Of a stretch of 64,000 nucleotides of DNA, positions 50,238 through 64,000 are shown piece by piece. Positions within the stretch are counted from its first letter, which is position 1, and each line of letters starts with the position of its first letter. A program made the translations under genes and the position numbers. The DNA comes from Neodiprion pinetum (taxonomy: Eukaryota > Arthropoda > Insecta > Hymenoptera > Diprionidae): assembly GCF_021155775.2 (NCBI RefSeq), contig NC_060234.1, positions 31,431,026 to 31,495,025 on the forward strand. Reading direction: 5' to 3'. The notes below the pieces were generated by a model. The model saw only the letters and a program-made list of their open reading frames with translations. It ran no database searches and was not told where the DNA came from.

Positions 50238-53200
50238 TTGAGCGTATATGTAACTTCGAGGGATTCAAAGTCGAGCAGAAGCGTGTAGAGAATACCACGA
50301 AGGTGCTGTGTCAGTGGGTGGCAAGAGGTATGATGGTGGGATACGAAAGGACGTGACCTCTGCGAGGTTCATTCGTTTAATGCCACCCTGGTAGGTACTT
50401 CGCGAAATGAAGCGAATTCCGTACGAGTGTTTGTGGTTCGACGTAGCTTAGCTATAATCTGAAATATATGCGCACGGTGTTTGTCCACATCTCGTTTGCC
50501 GGTATAATAAATCGGCGATGCGTACCCATTCATTCGAGGGCATTAGTCAAAGGCCTGTAATGTCGGGCGCGATAATACGACTGATACCAGATCCACATTT
50601 ATACCTGTATACACGAACCTCAGAATCGCGCCTCAGAACCGTTTCGGCTCGAGTCCTCGTCCCCGCATTTGAAAGGAAACTTCTTTCCGCTGTTGAGAAA
50701 ATTCTTCGACCTCAAAGTCAATTCCCAAAGAATGAGCCAATTGGTCGATAAAAATCTGTGAATCGATGCACGAGCAATATCACTCATTCCCCCGTTCGCT
50801 TTACCGTGTGACGAAGGCGCATCGGAGACCGCTGCTCGTTCACAACTGCCCTTTGTATTCCGAGGTGGCAAGACGAGCTGTCCCTGGCCAATAGGATATA
50901 GATACGAAGGTGCGTTGTTGCCCTCCGAGGCATAGTAATGCACTTATAAATCAGGTTCAGCTCGGGACCACCATTAAGCATTGCTATGTTCGTACGTTTG
51001 TTGGTATTCTCGGATGTGTTCGCGTTTGATTCTTGGCGTCTGATGCATGTGCCTTCGTCGTACCAAACGGGTAACGCGTTTGTATAAGTGTGCCTGTTTC
51101 GGTGCGAGGAGACTTGTCCACGGCGATAATGGTTTATTTGTCGCCTTCCCGAGTCGCGAAGATATGTTCCGGTTTCTTTGCCACGGCCACGCCGAGAATT
51201 GTTTATTATGCGAATTGAACGAGCTGAAGGCGATAAAGATCCTGCCTATGCTGACCGCTAATATTAATGGGATCGGGGAACTCCATCGCTCTTCGCTTGC
51301 TCGCTAGCTCGTTCCCCTGTATTCGGTTAAGGAATAACACTCGGTTTCTATCAGTACCTGTTCGAGTCCTTGCCTACATTGTATTTCACTTTCCAATTCA
51401 TCCCAAGCTTAACGTACCTCTCATATCTCGATACGTTTTATACTGAGAACAATTGAATCAAGAGCAGAAGACGTCATTGGTCATAAGAATTCCACCTGAT
51501 ATCACGGTAGTGGAGGCGAAGCAGGCGAGCTAGTAGCTGCACCGGTTGCGGCGAAGGACAAGGAGCAAACAGGGACACGCAAGTCGGTTGGAAATTTTCT
51601 TCTTCGCTCCAGACCGTTCCGAGCTGCAACGCAGCCAATTGCGGTGAGAATATATGTTCTCGCTTCCCGGACATTTGTATCAGGCGTGTTAAACCAACTT
51701 GGTCATACTTAATTGCGAACTACGGCGGTACATGTATTAATTCAAACCGTTCAGGATTTAATGAAGACCTCGAGGGTGCGGAGTGGCGAAAGTATTGCTC
51801 GATGTAATTGGCTGCTGGTCACGATATTCGAACGCAATTCTGAAAACCAGACTCGAAAAATGCGGTCTGCCGTTTTGTAGCTTTTGATCATAGGACGAGG
51901 ACCCTTTCGACCCTCGTAGGAAGAAAGCATTTAAATCTCTCGCCTCCCTTCGCTCCTTGACGTTTGACAAATGCAACACTTCTGAGTGTCGATACCTTGC
52001 CGGCCGGTTGATACGGGGACGTTAGAAATGCCGTTAACGATGAACTTATCAGTTAATTTGTCGCGAGACAAGAGAAGCCTGGTGCTTACTTGTGTGACTA
52101 ATAGGCGCACAATATTTGGGATAAAGTCTTGGGCCGGGAGTGGAGCGTAAGTAACGACGTACGATTTGTCACGATGGTGCTAATAACCCTCTTATCGAGA
52201 AATGAGTGATTCAGACATAGGCTCGAGGTCCCTGCACTTATCGACGCCATTAAATGAAACATCCTTTCGAACAGGTCTAAGAAATGATTTGTAATGAGCT
52301 GATATCTATAATCTTTTATCAACGAGACGGGGCGTAGGTGCGTTATATGCTTGAACTGCAAAGATCAACAGTCGACGCATTGTTTCCTCTTTATTTATTC
52401 TTAGACCTTAGTCACGAGTGCGTGCCAAAATCAGCAGCAGTGAACGCGCAGTTAGCTAAAATTGTACGCTTATAAGTTTGTCATTTGTCGACGGCTGGTG
52501 TATGATTTTCTGAGGCCAACACCAGCGGTAGCAGCTGCCGCGTGCTTGAATATTTACTCAAACACGCTTTCTGAAGTACCCAAAGTGGAGGAATTATCTC
52601 TCGAAATCAATCTGCTTTATCTGCATACTCTCCTTTGCCTGCAATCAACAATAATTATATACTTGTTACGCTCAGTCATTTTGCTTTAATATTTGTCTCT
52701 CATTAATTCTAATTTCTCTGGAACCTGTTATTCTCATACATCACTGTAATTAATTGGACACATCTCCGGCGGTCAAGATAAAAAAGATTTTCTGCTTAGA
52801 TTCAAACTTTCAGGTGACTCCGCCACGTGAATGATTTTCGCAGGTACATAGAAACCAGTTATGAAGTCGCTGTGGTATCGTTATTATATCCCCCGTCACG
52901 TACAGAGATGAGCGGTGATAACCCCGAAGAACAAATACGATACACGGGTCTTTTCTGTCTCGTTCACTCCCCGCAGCCCTCATCTCACTCTTGCCTCACT
53001 TCACCCGCTTCTACCTATACGGTTCCACGGATCCAGAGTTCCACAATTCTTCAGGTACGAACCTTATACCCACCTAACTACTACAATTCTACCTATTCTA
53101 CACCGCGATCTTCCGCGATCTGTGCTCACTGATTGCCTGAGTCAAGGCCTCAGTTAATCACGTGACCGTGCTGAAGATTCTACCGGTCTTGTGGGCTGCG

Positions 53201-56200
53201 GTGGATTTACGATGACGAAGAAGAACGTTGCATGGTTTGAAAACCAACATATTTTCTTTTCGCTTGAGTATAAAACAAGATATCTCGAAATTACGAGTTA
53301 TTTCCAAGGTCTTGACTTCAGGCTGCTTGAACATTTTTTCGCGGGTCAAGATCCCGACTGGTTATGAAATGTGAAGAACGTCTAGTTCTTAACCGTATTT
53401 GCGCGGATTAGTCTTGATTACGTTGGTCATTGAAGGTTAATTACGATTCCCTATCGCTTGAGAGATTAATTGATATGTTTACGGTCTTCGGTTTGCTAAT
53501 TGCAATTATGAGAACACTTCGTCAAGCGTGCTGTTTGACGCTGTGAAGAAGTACATGTGGCTCGCCAGAAATACCAATAAAATTTCCTACGGAATATTCA
53601 CCATGTCGTATAACATTGTCACGTACTCAAATTGAAACAACAATAAACGCTGCTACAGGCAAGCGCTTAGGTCGACATTATCTCAAACCGCTCAAACCAT
53701 ACGGAGAAACAAACTAGTAGGTATAATATAGGGTATGCGCTGCATTTGCTTGTATTGAAAATTAAAAATGATTCCTGCGTGACTGTGACATAGATGTGAT
53801 GTAATAAACAGCATTTGAAAATCTCTGTAAACAGTAAGGTAAACAGTTATGACCATATCACATTCATAGAAAATAATTTACGATATTTTGAAAATGATCT
53901 CACGTGTGGATCTAATTTTCAGATCGCAACAAAAACTGTCGTATTAGTTGTCAGATCTGAACATTTTACCAGCACATTGCTTACAAGTGTGATTTACATG
54001 ATTTAAAAATAAATCAGGGCCCACCTTTCTCAACGGTCATGCAAGTTGTTTCTGGCACAGTTTGTTTTTCGCGGTATCTGTAGACTTTCATCTCGCAAAG
54101 TTATCGTCCACCATAAAGAAGTCCAATGCTGATCCTTTCGAAATTGTCCTCGGTTTCTTACTAACCCGAGTCTTTAGAGACAAACGGTTGACGCCGGTAT
54201 TACATTTCTATGTATGTACGTACATAAAACAGTATTCGTACGACGATGCTCTTTTCTTGATCTAAGAGCTGTGGTCGAGTAGTCAGTGACGTACTAGGTA
54301 ACCGCGATTCACGACCGAGTTGAATTTTATCCATCACGGGGTATGCACGTGTGTGTCCGTTTCTCTCTTTCATTCCATTCCCCTCCGTCTCTCTTTCTCT
54401 TCATCTCCAATGAAGGCATGACGAGGTTTACGACTCTTATTTTGTTGCTGTTATTTTTGCTATCCTCGTCCGTCTTTTTTTTCATACTACTTTCAGTCGT
54501 ATATCAGTGCCTGTGGTTTTTAAATTATTTTAACTTCCCGCCGACAAAGAACGGCACCGATATCAAGCCCGGCGGCCTCTCTTCGTTCCTCGGGAACTCG
54601 CCATGTACGGCCGCGCTCCGCCGTCAGCTCTCGCTTGCCATTAAGCAGACCAATCCAATTTTTTGAACAAAGATACGAATCCGTCGTTATAACGAGATAA
54701 TAGAGCTCCGCGTCTACGCCCACCAAACCACGCGCATGTATCGTGAAGTGGAACTTTGTTCTCCAGAATTTTATCAAAAATTCAGCTCAATTTTACGTTC
54801 GCAGGCGAGCACGATTGCTGTTTGACCGTGGTTCGCCGGTGTCACCGGCACCACCTACGAAAATTATTTAACGTACACACGCCTGTACGCGTTTGTCCAG
54901 CTCCATCCGTCCTGTGCAGCAGTCGGTCCTCGGCAAAAGTTGCCGTCCGTAATAGACAGGGACACGGACAGCTGAGCAGCTTAATTACCGGCATTAACTC
55001 TCACTTAATATAACCCTGATGCTTATCAGGTTTCAACGCGAACGCCTGTGCGAGCTGCAGCGCATTCGTTTGCACCTCCTCGCCGAAATAATTTCACCAA
55101 GAATTCGGCCCCACTCGGTGCGCTATAGCTACCGATGCACACCTCCGAAGGGCGACTCGGTTCGCCGTGAAGCGATATTTCATTATCGCCGGCGTACGAC
55201 ATTCGGGAGAGCCGCACTCTGCGAAGGGGGCAACGGGGAAGCTGAAGAGAAAGATATTTCTTATTGTCGCTGGGGATTGGACAGCCCGCTAAGCTGGTAG
55301 TTCCTTTCATCCGATAAATCAGTCGCCGTAAATAACATCGAGTGGTCTGCCTCTTCGCAAACGAAACGCGCCGCGGCCCGGGCAAACGAAGAAAAGGATC
55401 TTCTCGCAATAGACCAGCCTCCGCTTTTCTCGCCTGGAGAGGGTTCCTCTTTTTTATCTCTAGCTATTTCTACCCCTCGGCCTCGTTGCAGAGACCCAAA
55501 CAGTGCCAAAACAGAACGTATCCATCCCCGTATTGCAACCTGATCGAAATCAATTTTTTCATCCTTTATGCGACGAAAGGTTCTCGAATCACGCGCTGCG
55601 ATAAACAGCTTGGAAAACAGCATGTATTTCACCTATTTTTCTCACCCAAATATTCGAAAATTGACCGATCTTTCCGTTGTCAAGTCAAAAGGTTTGCGCG
55701 CATAGCCGATAGTGTTTCAGCTTCAACGCTCAGACTCCTATGTTTCCATTTGGTAGAGATAAAAAAGATACCCGTGTAAAAGATGAAATATCCATCGCTA
55801 TGGGTGAGCATTGCCAGAGCATCTGTTTATAAGTACCCATGTGCGTTCGCAAATATTTCCTCCGGGACGAGATCTTACTCCGGACCCATATCCTGCGGGA
55901 TGCGGTGATGCCGTAAGTGAAATCGAAGAGCTCGTGTATCAGAGTATCCTCAACTACGTTACTGCGGCACTCGCTGGCGACGCACATTGATTTATACCAG
56001 GGATAAGATTTATAGGTAAGAACCAGGGGAACTGAGTCCTGACACGAAGTCAACTTATTGCCGTGTGTGGGACGCGACATCGCGGACATGCCGGACGTAC
56101 GTATAGAGAAGATCAGACAAATAGCACCGAAGACGTATCGATAATTGGTGAGAAGGGATTTGATTTATACCGGAACGTTGGTACAATTCCATGACGTCGA

Positions 56201-57231
56201 TCGGGAGGAAACAGCTGCGCTATTTACTCCCTTTTATTTTTGCTCTCTCTCAGCTACGTAAGAAGAAGAAGGTACGAAGGAAGCATCATGTGTAGGTTAC
56301 AATGAATAGGAAATGTGAACATTTTTAGTAACGATTACAATTTCTAGTAAAGATTTTCAGAAATATTTTGATCATAATGTGGTTTTTCAATTCAATCCAT
56401 CAACAGTGTGACACTATATTAATTCGATTGGAATCGCTATGCTTCATGATACTTTTCGGACCCTGAATGAGACTTACAAATGATAATTTGGGGGATCAAA
56501 ATACATAAACATTTTCTCTGATTTTCGAAACTCCGTAAAAAAGTTTTCAAAAACAAATTGATCCTAATTTCCGGCTGCTGCCCTTTTGGTATCCGTATCA
56601 AAGAGTCCAAGCATCGCGGTAGTGAATGACATGAAAATATCCGAGTATCGTGCAACGATTATTCCGTGTCATTCTGTGAATGAGCTTCGGTGAGGATAGC
56701 GGGTCATCTGGATGGCCGATTTGTGGTGTTTTTTCGTGAGCGTTAAAAGGGTGGATGCAGGCATCGCGGGGAAGGTTTTAACTTGGCCACGAGGTCATTG
56801 GGCCATCTGGTACCACCTCTTTCGCCTTTGTGTTATTCCGAGTACTTGGACGAAACGACAATGTTACTTTGTCGTAGCGAATGATACGGATGCCCGGTGA
56901 TCCCCTTTTTCCCATCGCTGACCCCCCTCCTCCTTCTCATGCCAGGTTAATATCTAAGCGAGGATCACGTATAAGGCGGGCATGTATATCGACCACATCT
57001 ATAGGCAGACGTCTATACACGTACGTACGAATGCACGTTACACCTACACGAGGACCCGCGAAGCTGGCTAGCGGTAATACGGGTTGGCCTCTGTTTTATT
57101 CTGATTAAATTAATTCCGAGAGGCTGGCGGCACCGCCCACCTTTTTGGCCCCGGACCATTCTCCTTTTTGTCACGTATGGCTTTAGTTGATTTTATAATC
57201 GGCGAAACTACCCGTTCCCCTCCCCTGTTTT

Positions 57232-57259
57232 GACCGTTTTCTCCGTTTTGTCCGTTTTG
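57232..57259 (+). repeat. CCGTTTT-based short tandem repeat
   Basis: Three CCGTTTT units spaced 9-10 bases apart. Confidence 0.55.
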
Positions 57260-57450
57260 CCTGCGTTTCGCTCCGCGCCGTACGGTTCCATATATACCTA
57301 CCGAACTGGGAGAACCGCTAGGACCCGGGCTAAATTCTAATTCAATTAACTCTCCTGTGGATAATTGCCGACCATAATTGCCACATCTTTTCCGAGCGTC
57401 GTTCAAGGGTCGAGTATTTCGAACAAAGCTCAAAGTCGTGGTGAATATCG

Positions 57451-57470
57451 AATTAATTTAATTAATTTAA
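57451..57470 (+). repeat. AATTAATTT-type tandem, dense in ATTA cores
   Basis: Overlapping copies of AATTAATTT give a run of ATTA/TAAT cores on both strands, the core bound by homeodomains. It may be simple AT-rich repeat. Confidence 0.5.
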
Positions 57471-60400
57471 CACTCGTTTGGACGTGACGCTTTCGCGCAA
57501 CGTGGCGCTTTCGTATATCTTGTAATCCTGATAGTACATGTTGTACAAAATTTTCCCATATAACCTGGCTGTAATTATTTTGAAAAACGCCGCAGTCATG
57601 CCAATTTCAATAGCAAACCACCACCATGAACTCAGAGCGAGTTTTTTTATTCGCTTCATTTTTCCAAAACTCTCTTCCAGGCGATTCTGTTTAGAATATC
57701 GACTTTTTTCGGGCGGACGTAACACGGAGGTAGGTTAGAAACACTCGACTACTCGTCCCCCTTTCTTCTCACTGTTCTTCATCTCAGATTCAGGGTCTCG
57801 TAGATTGGCAGCAGGATGAAGATGTCGCGTCGTCAATTGAGAACCCCTGCCTAGAAAGAAACGTGGTATAAAATGTCGAGGTCCCGATATTACAGGGGGC
57901 AGGAAATACCGGCGGTCAATTGCAGCATCCCTTTCCCCTGCGGGCAGAGAACGGGGAAGATATCAGGACTGAGAAACCGAGCAGCGAGCTATGTATAGGT
58001 GCAATAAAACATTTTATCCGAAAATTACACGAACCGGGTTGCCGCAACGCGCTAATAACGCCGGGACATACCTACCTGCACAGATCCCCCGTGGCATTTC
58101 TCCTAGTACGTTCAATCCAACCCATCGTAACCGCCTCTGACCTCGTCTACTAGTTTGACCCAACTTCGCCTTATTTTCCCTTGACTTGGTACACAGTTAT
58201 AGGTAAGCGTGCTACCGTATTTACTGCCACCAAAAAACCAACGCAATCTGGTTGTATCTACCTTCTCTGTATTTGTACAGAGGGACCGAATTAAACAGAT
58301 CCCGCAGTATTCAATCGCCACTTATGTATCCCTTACTCAAACGGAGGGCCCCTTTCAACGCGGCGCGGCGGCTAATTGTAATTATTGGTTGATTTTTTTT
58401 TTTCAAACTTTTTACTTTTTTTTAAGGGTGCGATGAAATTAACGGTACGCAGATAAGCCCTTAATTCTGCATACCAGCAAAAATTCTGCGTCAATTTTAC
58501 CGTTCTTTCGTGTCAATACTGTCTCCGCAAATGACGGAGATTCATTTAATTTGTTTAATTTTTAACCGGATGCGTTTTAGTTGGACAAAATAACTAGGAT
58601 CGAGATCCGTTAAAAAGTGATATAACCATACTATATTTATGAGCTCTCTGATTATTCTGTTAATTTCGAATCCCTGATCCAGCAGGTCTGCAGTTCAATT
58701 TATAACCAGGGCACCGCTAATAAATTTCTCGGGAAGCAGTGCAGCTTGACCCCGACTCGATCGACGACTTCACTTCTATTCTATACGACGTTACAGATTG
58801 CACGAATGGTAACGCGTGAGTTATACGGTACACCGTACGTGATCAGGTGCCTTCCCGCCTCACCTAGCCTTCCGTTCGTCTGCATAAATCTTCTGGGCAC
58901 GCGATGATCGAAAAATATTACAAGAATATATCAGACCCGTCGACGCGCCCTCGCCTATGCTCACTGGCTCGTTGAAGCTCCGCACGGAGTTACGGCCTGG
59001 TGGTTGGCGTAGGTGCAGGTTGGGTGAAACCAGAGAGTTATATGGGGTGTGAGAGGTGAAGGCGATGTCTATATCGCGGGACAATGATATGTGACCTCGG
59101 CAATATCAATAATTTTCGCATTTTTCTACAGTATATCTTTTCCCATTTTTCCATCGAACTTATATATTTTTCGCCACCCCATCAATTTCGCGCAGTAGTA
59201 GAGGCGTTATGGAGCCGTAGATTCTGCCAAAAGGCACACTTCGTGTCTCTGGGCACAATCTTATACAGCAATTTCGATGTAACGGAAACTTTATTTATTC
59301 AATTCTCTGCCGGTGCTTCAAGCCTTTCCGTCGACGCCTCGTCTCAAGTCAAAAGCGAAGACCGTGCTAGTTTAAACCCACACCTAAAACCTTCACGAAG
59401 TCAAAATCAAAACGGTATTTTCGGGTAGCCTTTCCTGACCCGGAATTGCCTTTTGAGTGAGTCAAAGCGTTAGTGGCACTCGAAGGAACCGTTTCGTTAT
59501 GGGCACTTGTTTCAGCCTTCTCAGCCGTTGTCGATGAGGGAAAATAATAGTTCGATACCAATTAGCCGGGAACGAGCTACGGCGGGGTGACCATAAAAGA
59601 AACTGGCCATGCAGGGCTGCAGCGTACGTGTGCCTCAAGCATTAACTACCCCAGGCTTTCGGACGAAGAAGAAGCTGGGCCCACGCACTGCGTTAATTGA
59701 ACGCAACGGTCTTAACGGCTCCGGTGCCCATCCGCGCAGCAACAAATCCATACCACTTACTTTTATGGTTTCTTTGCCTAGTCGATTATTTTCCTCCCCG
59801 CGAACATCTAGTCGTCTTTTTACTTTCGGTAAATTCCTGCCCCAGCACACCGCTCGGGTCAACCGCTCTTCGAACTTTTGCAGGTCGATTTCCATCCGAG
59901 CAAAGGATGGCGATCCTTCGTAACAGTTTTCAACAACCGGTGTGAATCCCGGACGTTATTCGCAAACGGCGATTCGACTTCTGCTCTACCACGCGTTTCG
60001 CCGGGTGGAATTAACACGAGTTCGACTGACCGGGTAAGCTCGACGGAGCCAATCGGCCAATCTAGTGGTAACAGCTAATAGAGATCCCGGGCCAATAGGT
60101 TCGTATCGTTCAGTTACCCGGATATCGTTCCGCGCATCCTAATACAACCTTTGGGACATTTACTGCCCCTAGATGACCAGCCCATTTCTATTCTCATAGC
60201 GGTTCTCAAATTCCAGAGCTCGACCTACACGCACTACCGACTTGTCTCTGATTTTCCTTTCGCAATGATTTTGGTTAAAAAAATCACATTTCTTTCGACA
60301 TGGATTTCATAAACTACGTCAAATTCTGAACTACATCCACGGAACATAATATCATTAGCTTTCAATGCGATGGAAAGGTTGAGCTGCCATTCGAAAAACG

Positions 60401-63400
60401 ATTTCCGATAGATGGATCGACGTCTCAACGGTAAATATTATCTATATCCCTTTTAGATCGAACCAATATGCCCTAAGACGTACCGTCGGTAGGTATTTTC
60501 TCAAACACACTTGAGGCCGTGTCTACTGGAAGAAAATTTGCGATGTTAGCCACTGCCCTTTCGGAGAGGAAAGCTGTATTGCGATGCTGGGGCGATAGCT
60601 ACGCAGGCTAGTTTAACTGTTCGGAAACCCGAGGTTCCCCAATTAAGCAAAGATCGTATATGAGGGTCGGCGTATTGCTGGCCACATATTTAACACTACA
60701 TAAATCGCGACCCTTCTTATTAGGTATTAATTTAATTATTTTCCTAAGCAATCTCCTAATAAGACGCTCTGAAAATTAACTCCCGAAAATTGCCATTGCC
60801 AGATGTTTGCAACCGAGGAATTATCAGAAGATATTATATATATAGTAAACAGATTCTAATCATCTCATCGTCCGTTATACCGGTGCCTACCGCGAAAAGG
60901 AGTACATGAAATTCTGCCGTTGCAGAGAGAGAAAGAGAGCCAGGAGCCGAATTCGCGTCGATATTCCAGAGATATCAATTTGACTAACAATAAGTGGGCA
61001 ATCAGATGATTCAGGATCCCTCGTATCGTTACGCAGGCAGATATTATGCTTATTCTCGTTACCGGCAAGTCTGAGATGTTGATTTTCTTTATCAGACATC
61101 CACGTGGACTCTTCAAGGACTGAGCAATGAATAGTGTATCAGAGATCATTCAGGTTCAGAGAAAGAGAGGCGAGATTGGGGGATAGCGAAGCCGGAGAGG
61201 AACAGCGGATTTATGCGAGCTCTAAGTACGGGTTGAGACAGACTGATAGATATAAGGTAGCTGACGGGAGCTTCTGCAGACAGACCCGTGAGGAACCCCC
61301 GCTGCCAATCGACGACCTTTCTCCATGTCTCTGTCCTCGGATGAAATAAGAGTTCGTAACAAGTGACTTCTGATTGAAGTGTAATCACCCCGAACCCATC
61401 TGTGCCCACCACCGCTTTTTCCGGAAGAGGTATGAAATCTCTCCTCAAGGAGGCTGGATGCTCGAATACTTCTACGCGACGTAAAATTGGCGATCACACG
61501 AAAGCCGTATTGCGATAGGTACTGCGGTTGAACGAAAGCTTTTGCCGATAACTGAGAACGGTTCTCTCCGGTGCGTTGATCAGTGGATGTTCCAAATTTT
61601 TCGAGCGATAGCCTGCAGCTCGGAGACGAAGAAGAGTAATCGATGTCCGCGCGTCTGTGTAAGCGAAAGAGAGGATCGAAGAGCTGCTCCTCGGCCGAAG
61701 TCAGCCTGAGATACAACAGACGGACAAACGGCGACGGCGCCACACTCTCATGCAAATCAATCCATTGAATTCTTTAGGGCCATTCCATCCCGCAAAGTGG
61801 TCATAGTCAAACGTCACGACAATGCCCAAACGCCATTGTTCCCGAAACTATAAAATTAAAAATTATGAGCAATTTATTCGGAGGACAGATCAACCAGATA
61901 CGGATCCGACCGATAAATTTTAAGATGGCGGGTGCTCCTCGCCGCGGGTGTCGGACGTCCTGGAGATAGGATTCACCGTTTGGGAGCCACCAATAACAAC
62001 ATTATGTTTGCTTTTACTGAAACGCCATCCCATCGAGTGTAAACTCCGTTTCAGCTTACACGGCGAGTGAGCCTCATTGTCCCCACCGCAGACCGCGTTA
62101 TTGTCGACGAGACACAAATTTCAACTCAATGAAATGCCATTCCTCACCTCCATTCTTCTCCGCTCGTTAATACGCGGGGTTACACAAAGTGAACGAGTGC
62201 GTTATACACGCGAACCTTAATTCGTACCCCGCCTCGCAATTGTCGCGCTTTTGCTCGCAACTGAAATTATCGCTACACCCACACTCTGTATACTTTGTTT
62301 CCGCCGACCGGGGAGCAGCCCAAATGATTCTTCGAACCCTTTTAATTAACACGTGTAAGCGGTTGAAATATTTTATATAATTAAGGCCAGTTATCGCGAG
62401 GTACTGCCCGCTCGAAGGAATGTTTTCACACAATATTAATATCATAACGGCCCTAAGCAAACACTTTCGGGTTGGGGTGGCCCGCCTGAGGAACCCGACC
62501 ATCTCTGCACCTGTTTGGTCCTTCGTCTGCTTCACTGTTTCGCTCCTCCGTCCTGTTCTCTTTTCCGTTCTTCTACTCGAATGTTTGGCCGTCCCCTTGC
62601 TGAACGCTGATCAAACACCACAAAATTCCCACAGCCACGATTTTAAAGAAATCATGCCTATAACCCATGTAGCCGGATGGTTTATGGCTCTTCGAACGTA
62701 TGTGGCTTACGATGGTATTCAAGCGAGCTGCCTCGAGTGGGTAGCTGGGTACACCTGTCCCTCCAGCGTGTCAAAATTTTTACTATAATTGAACGAATGC
62801 TCGTGTACGTAGCTCGTCTACATGTAAAACCCTGCGCCGTTCCAAGATTTGTTTCCAAGTTCGATGCACGAGAATGTCATTGTTGCCATTCGGTGATAAT
62901 GCACATACTTTGCGCCTGTCCATATAAAGCGCCGACACAAAGCCTTCGTTGTTCCACTTGTAATGAAAATTATCACGACACGGTTTATTTCGAAGCTGGT
63001 TCTTATCCCAAGTAATCAATAGTCACTGCCTCAGTTCCCCCACGTCGCGTGAGGAATTCCCGGAATGTCAGAATCTATAGGATCGAATTCTCGAAGTTAT
63101 AAGAATCCCAAACAAATATTTCTTTACATTACAATACACTTGTCAATATATGGAAGTTGTAAAATCCTCCAAACATCTCCGACCGTCCGCAAAAGTCAAA
63201 CATTGTATTTCCGGTGATAGATATAGAATCAATGCCCGACGAAATTCACTGCGCCTTTATTTATGAAAGGCACGAATGAGACGAATCGTGCTCAATGATA
63301 AACTGAAAACCGGAGCTTGATAAAAACAAATCGAGATTCGAGCAGAGTGAGGAAAATCAAAAAAACAACCATACACATACCTACGTTTAGGGAACCGTGC

Positions 63401-63699
63401 AGATACGCGTTCGGTTGGTAAAATTTTCTCGACGAGGCGAAACTTTCCTAGTGTAATCAGCGAGCGCTGAAACACGAGTTACATTTTGAAGGGCGAAATT
63501 ATTTGCATAGCTAATATACAGGTGGAATGTAGTACGTAAGTACCAACAGCTAGACGCATAAATAGTACGAGACGAAGCGGAGTCTAGTTTCGTACCCCGT
63601 ATTAACCCCACGAAGAGTAATTTTGACTAGCGTTCGTCTTTTGTTTCAACGTCAAGTTTAATTATTCAAAGAGCGGTGTAAAAACTCGAGGCTGCAACG

Positions 63700-63753
63700 T
63701 ACACGTACAACACCCACTGGAGCCTCGGGGGTCGAGGGGTACGCGTACGTGTA
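63700..63753. other. Nested inverted repeats in a CpG-rich stretch
   Basis: TACACGTAC (63700-63708) pairs with GTACGTGTA (63745-63753). Inside, CCTCG (63723-63727) pairs with CGAGG (63733-63737). An alternative stem pairs CGAGGCT just upstream (63687-63693) with AGCCTCG (63721-63727). The stretch to the window end is CpG-rich and carries a GGTGGTGGTGG run near 63890, features common near insect promoters, but no start site can be placed. Confidence 0.35.
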
Positions 63754-64000
63754 ACACTCTCTTAGCACACACGTCGTCCGGCGGTATTATACATTCCCGA
63801 GCAATAAACCGATCTATAAATCGCAATCAGATGGTGTTCGAGGGGCGAAGAACCGGAGCGACGCAAAGGCAGGCAAGGGATGCGGCGACGGTGGTGGTGG
63901 ACGGGGGGTAATAAAGCCGGCCGGTGGATGGCAGGCTCGAGTCGCGATGTTCTTTCGCTATGTTAGTTAGAACGGCAGCTCTAATTGATTTTACTGATGT

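Larger units (their letters stand above)
16354..64000 (+). other. Candidate giant first intron, running beyond the window end
   Basis: If the RRKQ exon is real, the downstream 47 kb should be intron on the + strand. The sequence is consistent with this. I see no C2H2 zinc-finger frame (paired CxxC and HxxxH) on the + strand and no other recognisable domain. Long first introns dense in enhancers are usual for these developmental regulators. The span could equally be intergenic if the exon call is wrong, and unrelated genes could nest inside it. Confidence 0.3.
45168..64000. other. Gene-free stretch to the window end
   Basis: Hairpins at 45636, 49828 and 63700, the foldback at 50142 and the G-quadruplex motifs are the only structure seen. 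Open frames of 120-165 codons (for example 48154-48648) have no recognisable domain; that one is extended by the GCGAAT repeat. Confidence 0.55.

Noticed and set aside
54420..54540. Leucine/phenylalanine-rich, membrane-like peptide
   Set aside because: It comes from T-rich low-complexity DNA, which gives hydrophobic translations by composition alone.
62443..62457. ATAACGGCCCTAAG, resembling a conserved bacterial large-subunit rRNA word
   Set aside because: The match is about 14 bases with no flanking rRNA similarity, so it is most likely chance.
62677..63015. Cysteine-rich 112-codon frame with possible metal-binding pairs
   Set aside because: Cys and His spacing does not fit C2H2, RING or LIM patterns, and no splice signals agree with it.
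1..64000. Bacterial-type systems (CRISPR array, operons, IS elements)
   Set aside because: No regularly spaced direct repeats, no transposase or other prokaryotic frames; the base composition and splice-like signals indicate a eukaryotic nuclear sequence.

Overview
The window looks like nuclear DNA from a eukaryote, most likely an insect and possibly a hymenopteran. That placement is an inference from intermediate GC, plentiful CpG, many short microsatellites, few recognisable transposon remnants and very low gene density. Nothing resembles a bacterial or viral layout: there are no operons, no long coding frames, no rRNA, no tRNA that folds, and no CRISPR array. No species marker is visible.

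Almost all of the 64 kb reads as intronic or intergenic sequence. Long uninterrupted frames exist on both strands (up to about 210 codons), but none has a recognisable domain. Several depend on low-complexity tracts or non-ATG starts.

The one strong protein-level signal is at 16294-16353 on the + strand. It is a 20-codon open exon that begins with Met and carries SSRRKQAAP, and it ends exactly at a consensus splice donor (CAG|GTAAGG). This matches the N-terminal RRKQxxP peptide that SALL, BCL11, FOG/ZFPM, ZNF423/521 and Teashirt/TSHZ zinc-finger factors use to recruit NuRD through RBBP4/RbAp48. In those families the peptide typically sits alone on a tiny first coding exon before a long intron. 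If the call is right, everything after 16354 is the start of a first intron longer than 47 kb, and the upstream 16 kb holds the promoter, 5' UTR or upstream intergenic DNA.

Layout: 1-2600, non-coding, with a compact hairpin at 1099-1138; 2615-2900, remnant of a Ty1/copia-type LTR with its primer-binding site; 2900-16280, non-coding, with microsatellites and two weak exon candidates; 16294-16353, the RRKQ exon; 16354-64000, non-coding, with a promoter-like cluster at 45057-45167, a 96-bp inverted-repeat element at 50142-50237, several other hairpins, G-quadruplex motifs, a CAG/CAA tract at 42643-42683 and three further features of low confidence (exon candidates at 25266-25353 and 39818-40289, degenerate tandem repeat at 34975-35150).
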